NCBI GenBank assembly: GCA_037443685.1 | Contig: JBBINX010000003.1 | Coordinates: 1-64,000 of the forward strand | Direction of reading: 5' to 3' | Length of the DNA stretch: 64,000 nt | DNA from: JAHJRJ01 sp037443685 | Lineage (GTDB): Bacteria; Bacteroidota; Ignavibacteria; UBA10030; BY39 | Part shown: piece by piece, positions 63,988 to 64,000 of the stretch | Layout: every line of letters starts with the position of its first letter | Position numbering within the stretch: position 1 is the first letter of the stretch | The notes under the pieces: generated by a model | The model's input: only the letters and a program-made list of their open reading frames with translations | The model's database searches: none | Told to the model about the DNA's origin: nothing | Translations under genes and position numbers: made by a program

Positions 63988-64000
63988 GAGTTTTTATTAA
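63984..64000 (+). CDS. Start of a further gene (3' partial)
   Basis: An ATG overlapping the stop of the TPR lipoprotein in the ATGA arrangement, reading MRVFI to the end of the window. Too short to identify; called only because of the overlap and its hydrophobic start. Confidence 0.4.

Overview
The window is an AT-rich chromosomal scaffold from a draft genome. It carries three runs of N: 6702-6801, 29928-29937 and 57584-57683. Several secreted proteins end in a type IX secretion (T9SS) type A sorting domain built around NYPNPFN, and one gene looks like the T9SS component PorQ. With the eukaryote-type glycyl-tRNA synthetase, an isolated atpD-atpC pair, CBM9/DUF5916 and FN3 surface proteins and many TPR lipoproteins, this points to the Bacteroidota/Chlorobiota (FCB) group. 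Ignavibacteria or Kryptonia-like lineages fit best. No rRNA gene is present, so this placement is inference.

Layout. 1-4747 (+): surface and secreted proteins, namely two T9SS cargo proteins, a Tat-type glycosylasparaginase and a GH5 mannanase-like enzyme with a sorting domain. 4744-8883 (-): RluE-like pseudouridine synthase, a small unknown protein, and a large secreted M12-type metalloprotease interrupted by a gap. 9062-19029 (+): a nine-gene cell-surface polysaccharide operon with four GT2 enzymes, one double glycosyltransferase, a methyltransferase, an ABC-2 exporter pair and a Wzi-like barrel. It converges on a membrane-TPR gene (19044-21014).

21125-26833: tRNA-Glu and tRNA-His (-), an MTA/SAH-deaminase-like amidohydrolase, a serine-biosynthesis operon (class V aminotransferase, PGDH, DUF1015), and tRNA-Arg and tRNA-Leu (+). 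27019-35063 (-): alanine racemase, GDP-mannose pyrophosphorylase, an RpiB homologue lacking its catalytic Cys, an alpha/beta hydrolase, a membrane M28 peptidase, and ATP synthase beta and epsilon. 35240-38583 (+): AMMECR1, MEMO1, a Rossmann/DUF2520 protein and a nucleotidyltransferase, tightly packed. 38887-45006 (+): enoyl-CoA hydratase, a frameshifted small gene, glyS, and a lipoprotein/OB-like/TPR/ZIP group.

45014-54754 (-): a DNA-methyltransferase relic, PorQ-like protein, MarC, a CBM9-DUF5916 barrel, acetate kinase, and a D15-type barrel paired with a four-repeat secreted protein I do not recognise. 55036-55914 (+) is a T9SS cargo gene whose body and sorting domain differ sharply in base composition. 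56339-62165 (-): a secreted GATase1-like protein and a TPR protein split by a gap, then gdhA and a CpoB-like lipoprotein. 62281-63987 (+) is a TPR lipoprotein.

Functional themes are export and anchoring of surface proteins (T9SS), capsule or O-antigen assembly with nucleotide-sugar supply, peptide and glycan scavenging, and ordinary housekeeping. I did not see CRISPR, phage, transposase or integrase genes. The items most worth a second look are the four-repeat protein with its barrel partner, the RpiB homologue with altered active site, the GATase1-like/TPR pair, the DUF1015-serine operon link, the methyltransferase relic, and several annotation traps at scaffold gaps.
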